Positions 30,086-38,384 of a DNA stretch of 64,000 nt are shown here, piece by piece. The position numbers and the translations under genes are program-made. Below the pieces are notes generated by a model. That model did not search any database and was not told the DNA's origin. It was given only the letters and a program-made list of their open reading frames with translations. Within the stretch, counting starts at the first letter, position 1; each line of letters opens with the position of its first letter. This stretch comes from RFPW01 sp040401595 (GTDB lineage Bacteria > Pseudomonadota > Gammaproteobacteria > Burkholderiales > Burkholderiaceae_E): positions 65,285-129,284 of the forward strand of contig JBBAOE010000009.1 of NCBI GenBank assembly GCA_040401595.1, read 5' to 3'.

Positions 30086-30841
30086 TCAGAAATTACACAG
30101 CGTCATTTCGAACGCGACGTTGCCTTCAAAGGCGCGAGGACGAAGGTCGCCATCCTGACTGGTGAACCGCAGCCACAGCATGTGGCGGTTGGCGCTGAGT
30201 TCCGGGATGGCATTGCTCTGATCCGCAATCCGAATCTGGAGCAGTTGGTAGGTCTTGCCCCCCAACTGCTGTTGATAGCTCCCGGACTGAGCGACTGCCT
30301 GCGAGGGTTGTCCGCTGTCGCGCAGCAGGCGCAGCGTGATCCGCAGCGCATCGCGCAACGGGCTCAGCGGGAAAAACCACTGCGCCAGATCTTGCAGGCG
30401 AGCGTTCGCGGGGCGGTTGCGCCAAGCATGATAGGAGGGCACGTCAAACTCATTGGCGCCACCTGGGATATTGGTCCGGCCACGGACCTGCATGAGCCAC
30501 TCGTTTTCGCGCAGATGCTGGCCTGCTTTGCCGACGGTCTCGCCCAGGGCGGTGACCGCCTGTTCGATCTCGGCAAGGACGCGCGACAGAGCTTCAAAAG
30601 AGACCCCTGGCTTGTCGCGAAAGCTGATCACGGACTGGCGCTGGCGCTCGAGTTCCTGCAGCAGGTCGGACTTGACATCCGAGCGGGCAGTAACCTCGAG
30701 GACGTCGAAGAGCGACAGCAGCGCGACATGATGGTCGAGCGAATCTGGCCGCGCAACAAAGTGCTCGAATTTTCCGAACAGATCCTCGAGTCGAAGTAGC
30801 GTCCGGATCCGTTCGTTGAGTGGGTACTCGTACTGAAGCAA
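30086..30841 (-). CDS. zapD: Cell division protein ZapD
   Basis: FtsZ-ring associated protein that bundles FtsZ filaments. The N-terminal YEYPLNERIRTLLRLEDLF and the C-terminal half (PSYHAWRNRPANARLQDLAQW) are family-typical. The start is uncertain: TTG at 30841 gives the family N-terminus (LLQYEYP), and TTG at 30865 would add eight residues. The usual length is about 250. It lies in the minus-strand run dadA-pilD-coaE-zapD-yacG, 69 bases (or more) after coaE. Confidence 0.92.
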   Translation of the reverse strand: MLQYEYPLNERIRTLLRLEDLFGKFEHFVARPDSLDHHVALLSLFDVLEVTARSDVKSDLLQELERQRQSVISFRDKPGVSFEALSRVLAEIEQAVTALGETVGKAGQHLRENEWLMQVRGRTNIPGGANEFDVPSYHAWRNRPANARLQDLAQWFFPLSPLRDALRITLRLLRDSGQPSQAVAQSGSYQQQLGGKTYQLLQIRIADQSNAIPELSANRHMLWLRFTSQDGDLRPRAFEGNVAFEMTLCNF

Positions 30842-30934
30842 AGCTGGTGCGCGGGAAAATCTCAAGAAATACGGCGATCGTCAATGAACGGCCCGATCCC
30901 GGATTGTGCGGCAGGCGGGCCGTAATGACAACCT

Positions 30935-31555
30935 TCAGTTGAGCGATGATTGTGAACCCAGCTCGCAATAGCGCTGGTGCAGGGCGGCGATCCGATCGGG
31001 GAGTGACTCGGGTGAACCAGCGTTATCCAGAACGTCATCCGCATGGGCCAGCCGCGCCTCGCGACTCGCCTGCGCATCCAGGATGGCTTCGACCTGACCG
31101 CGCTCGAGGGCGCTACGGCGCATCACCCGTTCGATTTGAAGGGGTCTGGGACAGTCAACGACGAGCACGCGATCGACCCGGGATAACCAATGGCGTCCTT
31201 CCACCAGCAGCGGAACGACGATGATCCGGTAGGGCCCGTCGATTGCCTCGAGGGCACGCGCGCTTTCGGCGCCAATCATCGGGTGCAGGATGGCTTCGAG
31301 TCGGTGTCGGGCCTGCGGATCGGAAAAGACCAGACGCCGCATGGCTGCCCGATCCAGCGCGCCCGTGCCATCGATCACCTCCGTGCCGAATGCCGCGCGG
31401 ATCGCTGGCATCGCCGCACCGTTGGCCGCCGTCAGGCGGTGCGCAATCTGATCGGTATCGACGACCCCAGCGCCCAGCGCCGCAAACGCATCGGCAACGG
31501 TGGTTTTACCGCTGCCGATGCCCCCCGTCAGTCCGATCAACGGTCGTGTATTCAT
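30935..31555 (-). CDS. coaE: Dephospho-CoA kinase CoaE
   Basis: Final step of coenzyme A synthesis, phosphorylating dephospho-CoA. The P-loop is GGIGSGKT at residues 11-18, followed by VVDTDQIAHRLTA and VPLLVEGRHWLSRVDRVLVVD spread over the lid and core strands. The 206-residue length is normal. It lies between pilD (33 bases upstream) and zapD, a classic betaproteobacterial arrangement. Confidence 0.96.
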   Translation of the reverse strand: MNTRPLIGLTGGIGSGKTTVADAFAALGAGVVDTDQIAHRLTAANGAAMPAIRAAFGTEVIDGTGALDRAAMRRLVFSDPQARHRLEAILHPMIGAESARALEAIDGPYRIIVVPLLVEGRHWLSRVDRVLVVDCPRPLQIERVMRRSALERGQVEAILDAQASREARLAHADDVLDNAGSPESLPDRIAALHQRYCELGSQSSLN

Positions 31556-31588
31556 GGCTGGTGTGCGATGGGGCAGTGTCAGCTGCGA

Positions 31589-32476
31589 TCAGCCAAAGCC
31601 GGTCACCCGGGCCAAGGGTTCACCCACATAGAGCACGGCGATCCCCGCACCGGCCAGATAGGGTCCGAAGGGAATCGGAACCTCACGCCCCTGCCGACCA
31701 CTGAAAATCAGAATCAGCCCGACGGCCGCTCCGACCCCCGAGGCGAGCAGCAACAGGACCGGCAATTTGGACCAGCCGAACCACGCACCGAGGCCGCCCA
31801 GCAGTTTAAAGTCGCCATACCCCATGCCTTCTTTTCCGGTGGTGAGGCGAAAGCCCTGATACACCACCCAGAGCGACAGATAGCCTGCCACGGCGCCGAT
31901 CACCGCTTCATCGAGCGTCGCAAACCGGCCTTCGAGATTGACCAACAGGCCGACCCAGAGCAAGGGGAGCGTTAGTTCGTCGGGCAGCAGTAAGGTCTCC
32001 AGATCGATCATGGTCAGCGCAATCAGCCCGAATGAGAGAATGGCGGCGGCCAGACCGGTTGTGGTGGCGCCAAAGTGCGCGATCGCCAGGGCGGCGGCGG
32101 CGCTACCGAGCAGCTCGACCAGGGGGTAGCGCATCGAAATCGGTGCGCGACAGTCGGCACATTTGCCGCGTAACCAGAGCCAGGACAGCACTGGCACATT
32201 GTGCTGCAGGCGGATCGAAGCCTGACAGGCCGGGCAGTGCGAGCCGGGCCAGGCCAGGTTGAAGGGCCGTATGGGTGCAGCTGGGGTGACAGAGCCCAAC
32301 TGGAGGTTGCCCTGAACTTCGTCGAGCACGGCTCTGGCATCGGTCTGCCAACGTGCCTCAAGCATGCGCGGCAGGCGCACGATGACGACGTTCAGAAAGC
32401 TGCCGATGATCAGACCCAACAGAGCTGCGACGACAATCCAGGCGGGGGGTGACAGATTCAGCAGTAGCTCCGGCAT
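31589..32476 (-). CDS. pilD: Type IV prepilin peptidase / N-methyltransferase PilD
   Basis: Inner-membrane aspartic protease that cleaves and methylates prepilins and type II secretion pseudopilins. The zinc-binding pair CPACQ and CADCR sits in the first cytoplasmic loop; the catalytic aspartates lie in MIDLETLLLPD and GMGYGDFKLL. At least seven membrane helices are present. ATG at 32476 gives 295 residues and the usual N-terminus; the frame is open 25 codons further up. The partners pilB and pilC, often upstream, are absent here; dadA occupies that place. Confidence 0.95.
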   Translation of the reverse strand: MPELLLNLSPPAWIVVAALLGLIIGSFLNVVIVRLPRMLEARWQTDARAVLDEVQGNLQLGSVTPAAPIRPFNLAWPGSHCPACQASIRLQHNVPVLSWLWLRGKCADCRAPISMRYPLVELLGSAAAALAIAHFGATTTGLAAAILSFGLIALTMIDLETLLLPDELTLPLLWVGLLVNLEGRFATLDEAVIGAVAGYLSLWVVYQGFRLTTGKEGMGYGDFKLLGGLGAWFGWSKLPVLLLLASGVGAAVGLILIFSGRQGREVPIPFGPYLAGAGIAVLYVGEPLARVTGFG

Positions 32477-32522
32477 TGGCGCAATGAAACCGGTCTCGAC
32501 AGGCCCTGGAGATTGGCCTGGT

Positions 32523-33782
32523 TCAAGTCGGCGAAAGCGCAACCTTAGCAAAGGAAGACCGATTGTCGAGGGTCTCCTCCACGATGCCGCCGATCTGTTG
32601 TGCCGTGATCGCGCTGAGCGTCCAGCCTAGATGGCCGTGTCCCGTATTGTAGAAAACGCAGGGGGATCGGCCGCGGCCGACCCGTGGCATCAGGTTTGGC
32701 ATCATGGGCCGAAGGCCCGCCCACGGGACGATCTGTCGGGTGTTCACGGCGGGAAAACACCGTTCGACCCAGTCCACCAGCGGGCGAATCCGATCGGAGC
32801 GGATGTCGCGGTTAAAGCCGTTAAATTCTGCGGTTCCAGCGACCCGAAAGCGGTCTGTGCCAAGCCGGCTCGTGACCAGCTTGGTCTCGTCATCCAGCAG
32901 ACTGACGGTTGGTGCGCCAGCCTGACTGGACGCATCGTCCAGACGAACGGTGATCGAATAGCCTTTGACCGGATAGATATTGACCCGGTCGCCGAGCTGG
33001 GCGGCCAGCGCGCGGCTGGCCGTGCCCGCGCAGATCACAAGGCCATCGAAGCTCGAGCGCTGGATGGCACCGTCGCAGCGCATGGTGACATGGGCCTGGG
33101 CGCCCGTGCTTTGGACCTGGTCCACTTCGCAGCCCTGAAGAATGGTTGCGCCTCGACGCTGCGCCGCAGCCGCAAGCCCGATGGTGAATTGATGGATATC
33201 CCCCGTGGCGTCGCTGCGCGTGTAGTAGCCCCCGAAATACGCCCCCGCCAGTGTCGGTTCGATCGAGCGCATTTCCTGGGGCGTGACCGGATGGCGCTCC
33301 AGGCCACCCGCACCCAGGAGTTTGGAGACGCGCCCGGCATGTTCGAATCCAGCGCGATCCCGATAGATATGCAGAATCCCTTCCTGACGCAGATCGAACT
33401 CGATGCCTTCTTCCTCGGCCCAGGCTAGAAGCGGCGTACGCGCCGCAATCGCGAGGCGGGCGGTGGCAATCGTATTGGTTTCGTAGCGTGGGATGGCCGC
33501 GAGAAATTCGGCGAACCACGAGATCTTGTGCCAACTGGGTCGGGGATTGACCAGAAGCGGCGCATCCTGGCGCAACATCCATTTCAAGCCCTTGAGAACG
33601 GTCGACCAGTGGTTCCAGACTTCTGCATTCGAGGCTGAAAGCTGCCCACCGTTGGCAAACGACGTTTCCATCGCCGCATAGCGGTGGCGTTCGAACACCG
33701 TCACGCGAAAGCCACGTCGCACTAGCGCGTAGGCGGTGGTGATGCCGGTGATCCCGCCACCAATGACCGCAATTGATTTCAT
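32523..33782 (-). CDS. dadA: D-amino acid dehydrogenase-type FAD oxidoreductase (DadA-like)
   Basis: FAD enzyme oxidising D-amino acids or glycine to keto acids and passing electrons to the respiratory chain. The N-terminal FAD loop SIAVIGGGITGITTAYAL, ETSFANGGQLSAS and the C-terminal GHGHLGWTLSAITAQQI match DadA. ATG at 33782 gives 419 residues. The strongest context clue is the tandem glycine riboswitch in its leader, which suggests the enzyme handles glycine (glycine-oxidase-like) as well as or instead of D-alanine. It heads the run to pilD, 46 bases downstream. Confidence 0.88.
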   Translation of the reverse strand: MKSIAVIGGGITGITTAYALVRRGFRVTVFERHRYAAMETSFANGGQLSASNAEVWNHWSTVLKGLKWMLRQDAPLLVNPRPSWHKISWFAEFLAAIPRYETNTIATARLAIAARTPLLAWAEEEGIEFDLRQEGILHIYRDRAGFEHAGRVSKLLGAGGLERHPVTPQEMRSIEPTLAGAYFGGYYTRSDATGDIHQFTIGLAAAAQRRGATILQGCEVDQVQSTGAQAHVTMRCDGAIQRSSFDGLVICAGTASRALAAQLGDRVNIYPVKGYSITVRLDDASSQAGAPTVSLLDDETKLVTSRLGTDRFRVAGTAEFNGFNRDIRSDRIRPLVDWVERCFPAVNTRQIVPWAGLRPMMPNLMPRVGRGRSPCVFYNTGHGHLGWTLSAITAQQIGGIVEETLDNRSSFAKVALSPT

Positions 33783-33841
33783 GATCTTCAGGCTCCCGAG
33801 CGTCGATAGGCAACGCGTCCACGCAACATGCGTGTGACGCG

Positions 33842-34050
33842 CCCCCCCCGTTTCGGTACCTGAGAGATTCACGGCTCGTCACGTGGGCGTGACGGACCGC
33901 TTGCTCCTTCGGTGGACCGGCTTGACGACGTGCCGGCCGCTCTTCGGAGATTCGCTACAAACGACCGGTCCATTTGCCTGAGAGTTTCCGGGGCGGTTGC
34001 TCCTTCGGCGCTGTCAGGGGGATGTGGGCCCCAGACAGTCTCTCCCGATC
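33842..34050 (-). promoter_or_regulatory. Tandem glycine riboswitch in the dadA leader
   Basis: Read on the minus strand, two consecutive aptamers are visible. Aptamer I (about 34050-33962) has GGGAGAGACTG, then GCCGAAGGAGCAA, then AAACTCTCAGGCAAATGGACC. Aptamer II (about 33960-33842) has GAATCTCCGAAGAG, then CACCGAAGGAGCAA, then GAATCTCTCAGGTACCG. The CCGAAGGAGCAA and CTCTCAGG blocks are the glycine riboswitch hallmarks. It ends about 60 bases before the dadA ATG. Whether glycine turns expression on or off cannot be read from the sequence. Confidence 0.95.
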
Positions 34051-34299
34051 GTTCGTGAGGTTGCGGTGCAATGCAACACCTCGCGAGCGCACATCGCAGA
34101 GACGACCCTGCTGATGTACCGTGAGATTCTAAATCAAGATGGGCTGGGTCGTGATGATCAATCCCACCGAACCGCCCGGGATGCCTGGGCCTCTGCCGTC
34201 GGCAGGCGCCGCAAGACAACCGGCGCAGATGCTCTGGATGTGGCAGTCTGCGGGGATGAGAACCCTTGATCATGATGCCCGTTCGGGGCGGGTCCTGCC
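34051..34299. other. Divergent spacer upstream of the riboswitch and the second MFS gene
   Basis: No coding sequence is supported. A -10-like TAGAAT on the minus strand (34126-34131) is well placed to start the riboswitch transcript, but its -35 partner is weak. Nothing convincing was found for the plus-strand promoter of the MFS gene. Confidence 0.4.
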
Positions 34300-35499
34300 G
34301 TGAATCGAAACCTACTGTGGCTCGTGCTCGCCCAGGGTCTTTTTCTGACCAACAATGTGACCTTTATCGCGATCAACGGCTTGGTCGGCTTCAGTCTTGC
34401 GCCGTATCCCTGGATGGCGACCCTGCCCGTGATGGGGTATGTCGTTGGCGGTGCCCTGAGCTCGATTCTCGTGGCCCGAACGCAGGCCCGATTGGGCCGC
34501 AAGCGCTCTTTTCAACTGGGCCTTTTGGTGGCAATCGGCTCCGCTGGCCTGGCTGCATGGGCGGTCTTGCATCAGCAGTTCTGGTGGCTGTTCGCTGCGA
34601 CCCTCATCGCGGGCTTCTACAGTGCGAACGCCCAACTCTATCGCTTCGTCGGACCGGAACTCTGCGCCCCCGAATTTCGGGATCGGGCGATCTCGTGGGT
34701 GATGGCCGGAGGGCTTCTCGGGGCGGTGATCGGCCCGAACCTCGCGCGCCATACCCGGGACCTGCTCGAGGTCCCATTCGCCGCGGCCTACCTCGCGTTG
34801 ATGGTCGTCGGGCTGGTCGGATTGGGGGTGATTTCCCGCATCAACTTCCCCCCTGCCCCCGAACCGCAGGCGTCGGATGCGCCGGCGCGCGCATTTCGCG
34901 AAATCGTGCGCCAACCGGTGTTCATCGTTGCGGCGCTGGCGGCGGCGCTGGGTTATGGCGTCATGAATTTGCTGATGGCGGCCACGCCGCTTGCGATGCA
35001 GGTCTGCCGACTGCCGTTTGAGCAGACAGCGCTGGTCCTGGAGTGGCATGTCATCGGGATGTTTGCCCCGGGCTTTTTTACCGGGCATCTGATGCAGCGC
35101 TGGGGCGTGTTGCCCGTCATGGGCGTTGGGGTGGGGTTGTGTTTGCTTTGTATCGGGATTGCGCTGAGCGGCACCACCATCAACGAATTTCTTCTGGCGC
35201 TCTTTTTGTTGGGTGTCGGGTGGAATTTTCTGTTTACGGGCAGTACCACCCTGGCGATGCAGACCTATCGGCCGCCGGAGCGTGATCAGGCGCAGGGCGC
35301 GATCAATTTTTGTGTTTTTTCGACCATGACCATGACCTCGCTGGGTTCTGGTGCGTTGGTCACGATGCAGGGATGGGAGCGGCTCAACCTCGGTTCGCTG
35401 TTACCGGTTCTGATCGTTGCACTGGCGCTGGCGTGGCTGGGCTGGCGGCAGACTTCAGGCACGCAATCCGCGCAGCCAGAAGGGCCGGGCCTGACCTAG
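34300..35499 (+). CDS. MFS transporter
   Basis: Twelve predicted helices over 399 residues. The loop between helices 2 and 3 (ARTQARLGRKRSFQLG) follows the MFS G-R-K/R pattern, and helix 5 contains GGLLGAVIGPNLA. Substrate is unknown. The start is GTG at 34300; no upstream ATG is available. It runs divergently from the riboswitch and dadA, and its stop overlaps the opposing small gene by four bases. Confidence 0.8.
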   Translation: MNRNLLWLVLAQGLFLTNNVTFIAINGLVGFSLAPYPWMATLPVMGYVVGGALSSILVARTQARLGRKRSFQLGLLVAIGSAGLAAWAVLHQQFWWLFAATLIAGFYSANAQLYRFVGPELCAPEFRDRAISWVMAGGLLGAVIGPNLARHTRDLLEVPFAAAYLALMVVGLVGLGVISRINFPPAPEPQASDAPARAFREIVRQPVFIVAALAAALGYGVMNLLMAATPLAMQVCRLPFEQTALVLEWHVIGMFAPGFFTGHLMQRWGVLPVMGVGVGLCLLCIGIALSGTTINEFLLALFLLGVGWNFLFTGSTTLAMQTYRPPERDQAQGAINFCVFSTMTMTSLGSGALVTMQGWERLNLGSLLPVLIVALALAWLGWRQTSGTQSAQPEGPGLT

Positions 35500-35786
35500 T
35501 GGTCGAGTTCTTTCCACTGCGCCTCGCGCACGCACACCCCGCCCAGCACAAATCCGCCGCCCTTGGGCAGGTGCTCGCGGGCCTTTTCGCAGGATTCGAA
35601 GCTATCGAACGATCCGGCGAACCGACTTTTCTGATGGCCGGATTCGTTGACATACTGGACGAGCACAACGCGAGAGCCCGGCGGATCAAACAGAAATAGA
35701 ATCTGATCGCGCTGCAACACGAGGAGCGCTGCGGCGCCCAAGATGGCGATCGACCCAATGACGATTGCGATGGCTTTGGTCTTCAT
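35496..35786 (-). CDS. Small single-pass membrane protein of unknown function
   Basis: 96 residues from ATG 35786. An N-terminal membrane anchor (about residues 5-25, AIVIGSIAILGAAALLVL) is followed by a soluble domain with two cysteines (FDSFESCEKARE and GGVCVREAQW) that may pair in the periplasm. I do not recognise the family. The longer frame up to 35975 is unlikely because that region holds the palindrome described below. It is tail-to-tail with the MFS gene. Confidence 0.6.
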   Translation of the reverse strand: MKTKAIAIVIGSIAILGAAALLVLQRDQILFLFDPPGSRVVLVQYVNESGHQKSRFAGSFDSFESCEKAREHLPKGGGFVLGGVCVREAQWKELDH

Positions 35787-35852
35787 CCTGCACCTCTGGG
35801 GTTCAAGATCCCATGTTGCCGGGCCGGGGATCGACGTTTCTTGATCAGGGTC

Positions 35853-35887
35853 ACACAAACCCGGGGTTTGTGTCGCCGGGTTTGTGT
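35853..35887. promoter_or_regulatory. Perfect 21-base palindrome plus a direct half-site
   Basis: ACACAAACCC at 35853-35862 and GGGTTTGTGT at 35864-35873 form a perfect inverted repeat around one central base. The second arm is repeated in direct orientation at 35878-35887. The element sits in the 240-base gap between the divergent small membrane-protein gene and the YkuK-like gene, so it is a candidate operator. The rest of this gap shows no other feature. Confidence 0.55.
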
Positions 35888-36026
35888 CGGAATATTCCCG
35901 CCGGTGGGACGGGGTAATCCGATTTTCTTTATCGATAAGGGCTGGCCACAATGATGCGTTGGGTGTAGGGTCCACAAGGGGGGGTTGCGTGTCGACCTCA
36001 ATTCGTCAGCCTGTCAAGGAGCGCCA

Positions 36027-36515
36027 GTGAATGCCAAGATTGACCTCGATGAGGTGAGATCTTTTTTGGAGCACCAGCCCGAGTCAACCAAAATCTATCT
36101 GGGTTGCGATTCCGAGCGCGTCATGATCGGTAAGCAGTGGTACGCCGAATTCACTCTGGCGATCGTTGTTCACATCAACGCAAGAAACGGATGCAAGATC
36201 TTTGGCGAAGTCCAGCGGGAGCGGGACTACGATAAATCCCGCCGCAGTCCGCGCTTGCGCCTGATGACGGAGGTCTACAAGGTTGCCGAGCTGTACCTGA
36301 AGCTCGCCGATGTCCTCGAGCACCGACAGGTCGAAGTGCATCTCGATATCAATCCCAATCAGATGTTCGGCAGTTCCTGCGTAGTTGATGAGGCGATCGG
36401 CTACATCCGCGGTACTTGCAACGTGTTGCCGATGGTCAAACCGCAGGCGTTCGCAGCGACGTATTGTGCGGATCGACTCAAGGAAATTCTCGATCAGCGC
36501 CGCAAGGTGGCCTGA
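36027..36515 (+). CDS. YkuK-like RNase H-fold protein (DUF458)
   Basis: DUF458 proteins are predicted RNase H-like nucleases. IYLGCDSERVM near residue 22 supplies the first acidic strand, VEVHLDINPNQMFGSS the second, and the family end AIGYIRGTCNVLPMVKPQAFA and CADRLKE is present. The start is GTG at 36027 with AAGGA six bases upstream; 162 residues. No phage or defence neighbour is visible, and biochemical function is unproven for the family. Confidence 0.75.
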   Translation: MNAKIDLDEVRSFLEHQPESTKIYLGCDSERVMIGKQWYAEFTLAIVVHINARNGCKIFGEVQRERDYDKSRRSPRLRLMTEVYKVAELYLKLADVLEHRQVEVHLDINPNQMFGSSCVVDEAIGYIRGTCNVLPMVKPQAFAATYCADRLKEILDQRRKVA

Positions 36516-36581
36516 GTACGCTCAAACCCAAGCGGTTCAGGGGCCCTTGCCGATCAATGGGTCGCGCGATGGCGATGGCGC

Positions 36582-37256
36582 TCACTTCAGGGGCGCCAAT
36601 GGGGGTGCGCCACCGTCCGGGATCGGGGTCCGGTCCACATTGAGCACCATGGCGACCAGCGAGAAATACCCATTCACCGCAATCAGATCCATCAGGCCTT
36701 GCTCACCAAAGCGTTGGAGCGCCGCCTGGTAGGTCGGGTCGCTGACCGCTTTCTGCTGATGCAGTTCAGTGCAGAAGTCATAAATGATGGCTTCCTCGGC
36801 CGGCATGTTCGAGGGACGGTTGCCTTGCGCGATCGCTTTCGCGATTTCCGGATCGAGCCCGGCTTGGAGCGCAAGACGATGGTGTGCAAACCATTCGTAC
36901 TGCGCATTCCAGTGGCGGGCGGTGATGAGGATGGCCAACTCATTGAGCTTGAATCCGAGCGAGCTCTTGAAGCGAATATAGGACCCAACGCGTTGCAGGT
37001 GCTCGCCCACTTCGGGGCTGCGCAGGAACACGCTGAAGGGACTGCTCGGGCTTGTGCCAGCGGTTGCGGCCGAGCCTTCGACATTCGCGCGTGGGCCCGA
37101 TCGGATGCTTTCAGCCAATGCCCGCTGAGCGGGGGTCATCTCTTCGAGCGGGATGAGCTTGAAGCGGCGCGTGTCCTGAGCGTGACTACCGACTGGCAGC
37201 ATGACGGCTGCAAGAAAAGTCATGGTCCAGGCGAGTCGTGCGTTCGTCGGTCTCAT
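36582..37256 (-). CDS. Exported carboxymuconolactone decarboxylase-family protein
   Basis: 224 residues with an N-terminal signal peptide (about residues 1-26, ending VGSHAQ). The AhpD-like helical domain follows: FKLNELAILITARHWNAQYEWFAHH, shown here in parts, is the family core, with EEAIIYDFCTELHQ after it. The redox CxxC of AhpD is absent; only a single cysteine is seen in the domain. Export of a CMD protein to the periplasm is somewhat unusual. Function unknown. Confidence 0.75.
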   Translation of the reverse strand: MRPTNARLAWTMTFLAAVMLPVGSHAQDTRRFKLIPLEEMTPAQRALAESIRSGPRANVEGSAATAGTSPSSPFSVFLRSPEVGEHLQRVGSYIRFKSSLGFKLNELAILITARHWNAQYEWFAHHRLALQAGLDPEIAKAIAQGNRPSNMPAEEAIIYDFCTELHQQKAVSDPTYQAALQRFGEQGLMDLIAVNGYFSLVAMVLNVDRTPIPDGGAPPLAPLK

Positions 37257-37368
37257 CTGGGCAGTCTGCGTTGGTTTTCTGGTGCATCGGCGCGGGTCGA
37301 TTGCAGATGCTGGAATGGATCATGACAGCGGGAGGACGAAGCGCCAAGTCACGGGAGCGCCCCAGCGC

Positions 37369-37749
37369 TCAGCCCGCCCATAGCCAGTGTCCGATCAATC
37401 GGTTCGGCAACAAGGTGAACAGACCCGTGATCAGCAGGGCGCCAATGTAGAGGCCCTGCATGATGCGCCGATGGGCTGAAACCTGCCCATGTCGGGCCTT
37501 CCACCAGCCCAGCGCCAGCATGATGAGGGTCAAGATGGAAAGACCGTGGATCCAGGAGTATCCGGTGCCCGTCTTGATGCCGAAGGACCCAGCCGCGACA
37601 AAGGCCATCAGCATCAACCAGACTCGACCGAGCAGTCGATGCGTTCGATTGCCCTTGCGGCGCCATAGAATCGTTCCACCGATCAGGATGGACGCCGCGG
37701 CTGCCATCGCATGCGACTGGATCAGTGGAGTCCACGAGTGATTGAGCAT
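37369..37749 (-). CDS. DUF2306-like membrane protein
   Basis: 126 residues from ATG 37749 with four hydrophobic segments. The pattern THRLLGRVWLMLM and SAHRRIMQGLYIGAL with conserved His/Arg pairs resembles DUF2306 proteins, small integral membrane proteins of unknown role. A TTG three codons upstream is an alternative start. It diverges from the DUF2889 gene with 43 bases between the chosen starts. Confidence 0.7.
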   Translation of the reverse strand: MLNHSWTPLIQSHAMAAAASILIGGTILWRRKGNRTHRLLGRVWLMLMAFVAAGSFGIKTGTGYSWIHGLSILTLIMLALGWWKARHGQVSAHRRIMQGLYIGALLITGLFTLLPNRLIGHWLWAG

Positions 37750-37792
37750 GGGTGACAATGCGAGACTAATTCAAACTTTAATGCATTTTGCT

Positions 37793-38353
37793 ATGACTCT
37801 ATCGTCGCCCGCCCCCCGCCGGCCACTGCATCAGCGGACCATCGTTTGCAATGGGTTCCGTCGTGAGGATGGTCTGTACGATATTGAGGCCTGTATGACT
37901 GACACCAAGGCCTATGACTACACAGAGCCATATCGGGGTCAGCGTCTGGCGGGCTCGCATGTCCACGAGATGTGGGTGCGACTGACGTTGGGCGAGGACA
38001 TGGTGGTGCGTGATATCGAGGTGTCGATGCCGTCGGCACCGTATCCGACCTGCCAGATGGCCAAGCCGAATTTTCGGGCACTGGTCGGCGCGACCGTGGG
38101 CGGTGGCTGGCGTCAGGCGGTTCAAGCGGCCGTTGGTGCGACCCGGGGTTGCACCCATGTCCGGGAGCTTTTGTTTCCGATGGCAACCGTTGCGTTTCAG
38201 ACCATTGGGGGCTGGACTCCTGATGGCGAGGCACGTCGACCCGATCGGGTCCAGGTCGGAGGGCGCCCGTTCTTTATTGATGGTTGTATGGCATGGGCTG
38301 CCGACGGTGAGGTGGTCGCCCGCTTGCATCCTGAGTTCGCCACGAAATCTTGA
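37793..38353 (+). CDS. DUF2889 family protein
   Basis: Resembles DUF2889, a family of unknown function frequent in proteobacteria. The N-terminal PRRPLHQRTIVCNGFRREDG, the acidic DIEACMTDTKAYDY and the later GCTHVRELLFPMATVAFQ are typical. ATG at 37793 gives 186 residues and the family N-terminus; ATG at 37781 or further upstream is possible. No membrane segment. The SDR gene follows 31 bases downstream on the same strand. Confidence 0.8.
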   Translation: MTLSSPAPRRPLHQRTIVCNGFRREDGLYDIEACMTDTKAYDYTEPYRGQRLAGSHVHEMWVRLTLGEDMVVRDIEVSMPSAPYPTCQMAKPNFRALVGATVGGGWRQAVQAAVGATRGCTHVRELLFPMATVAFQTIGGWTPDGEARRPDRVQVGGRPFFIDGCMAWAADGEVVARLHPEFATKS

Positions 38354-38384
38354 AGCATGATCAAAATCTTAGAAGGAGTTTGTA

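Noticed and set aside
31589..32476. Type IV pilus assembly operon (pilB-pilC-pilD)
   Set aside because: Only pilD is present; the upstream gene is clearly dadA, and no pilin or assembly ATPase is seen in the window.
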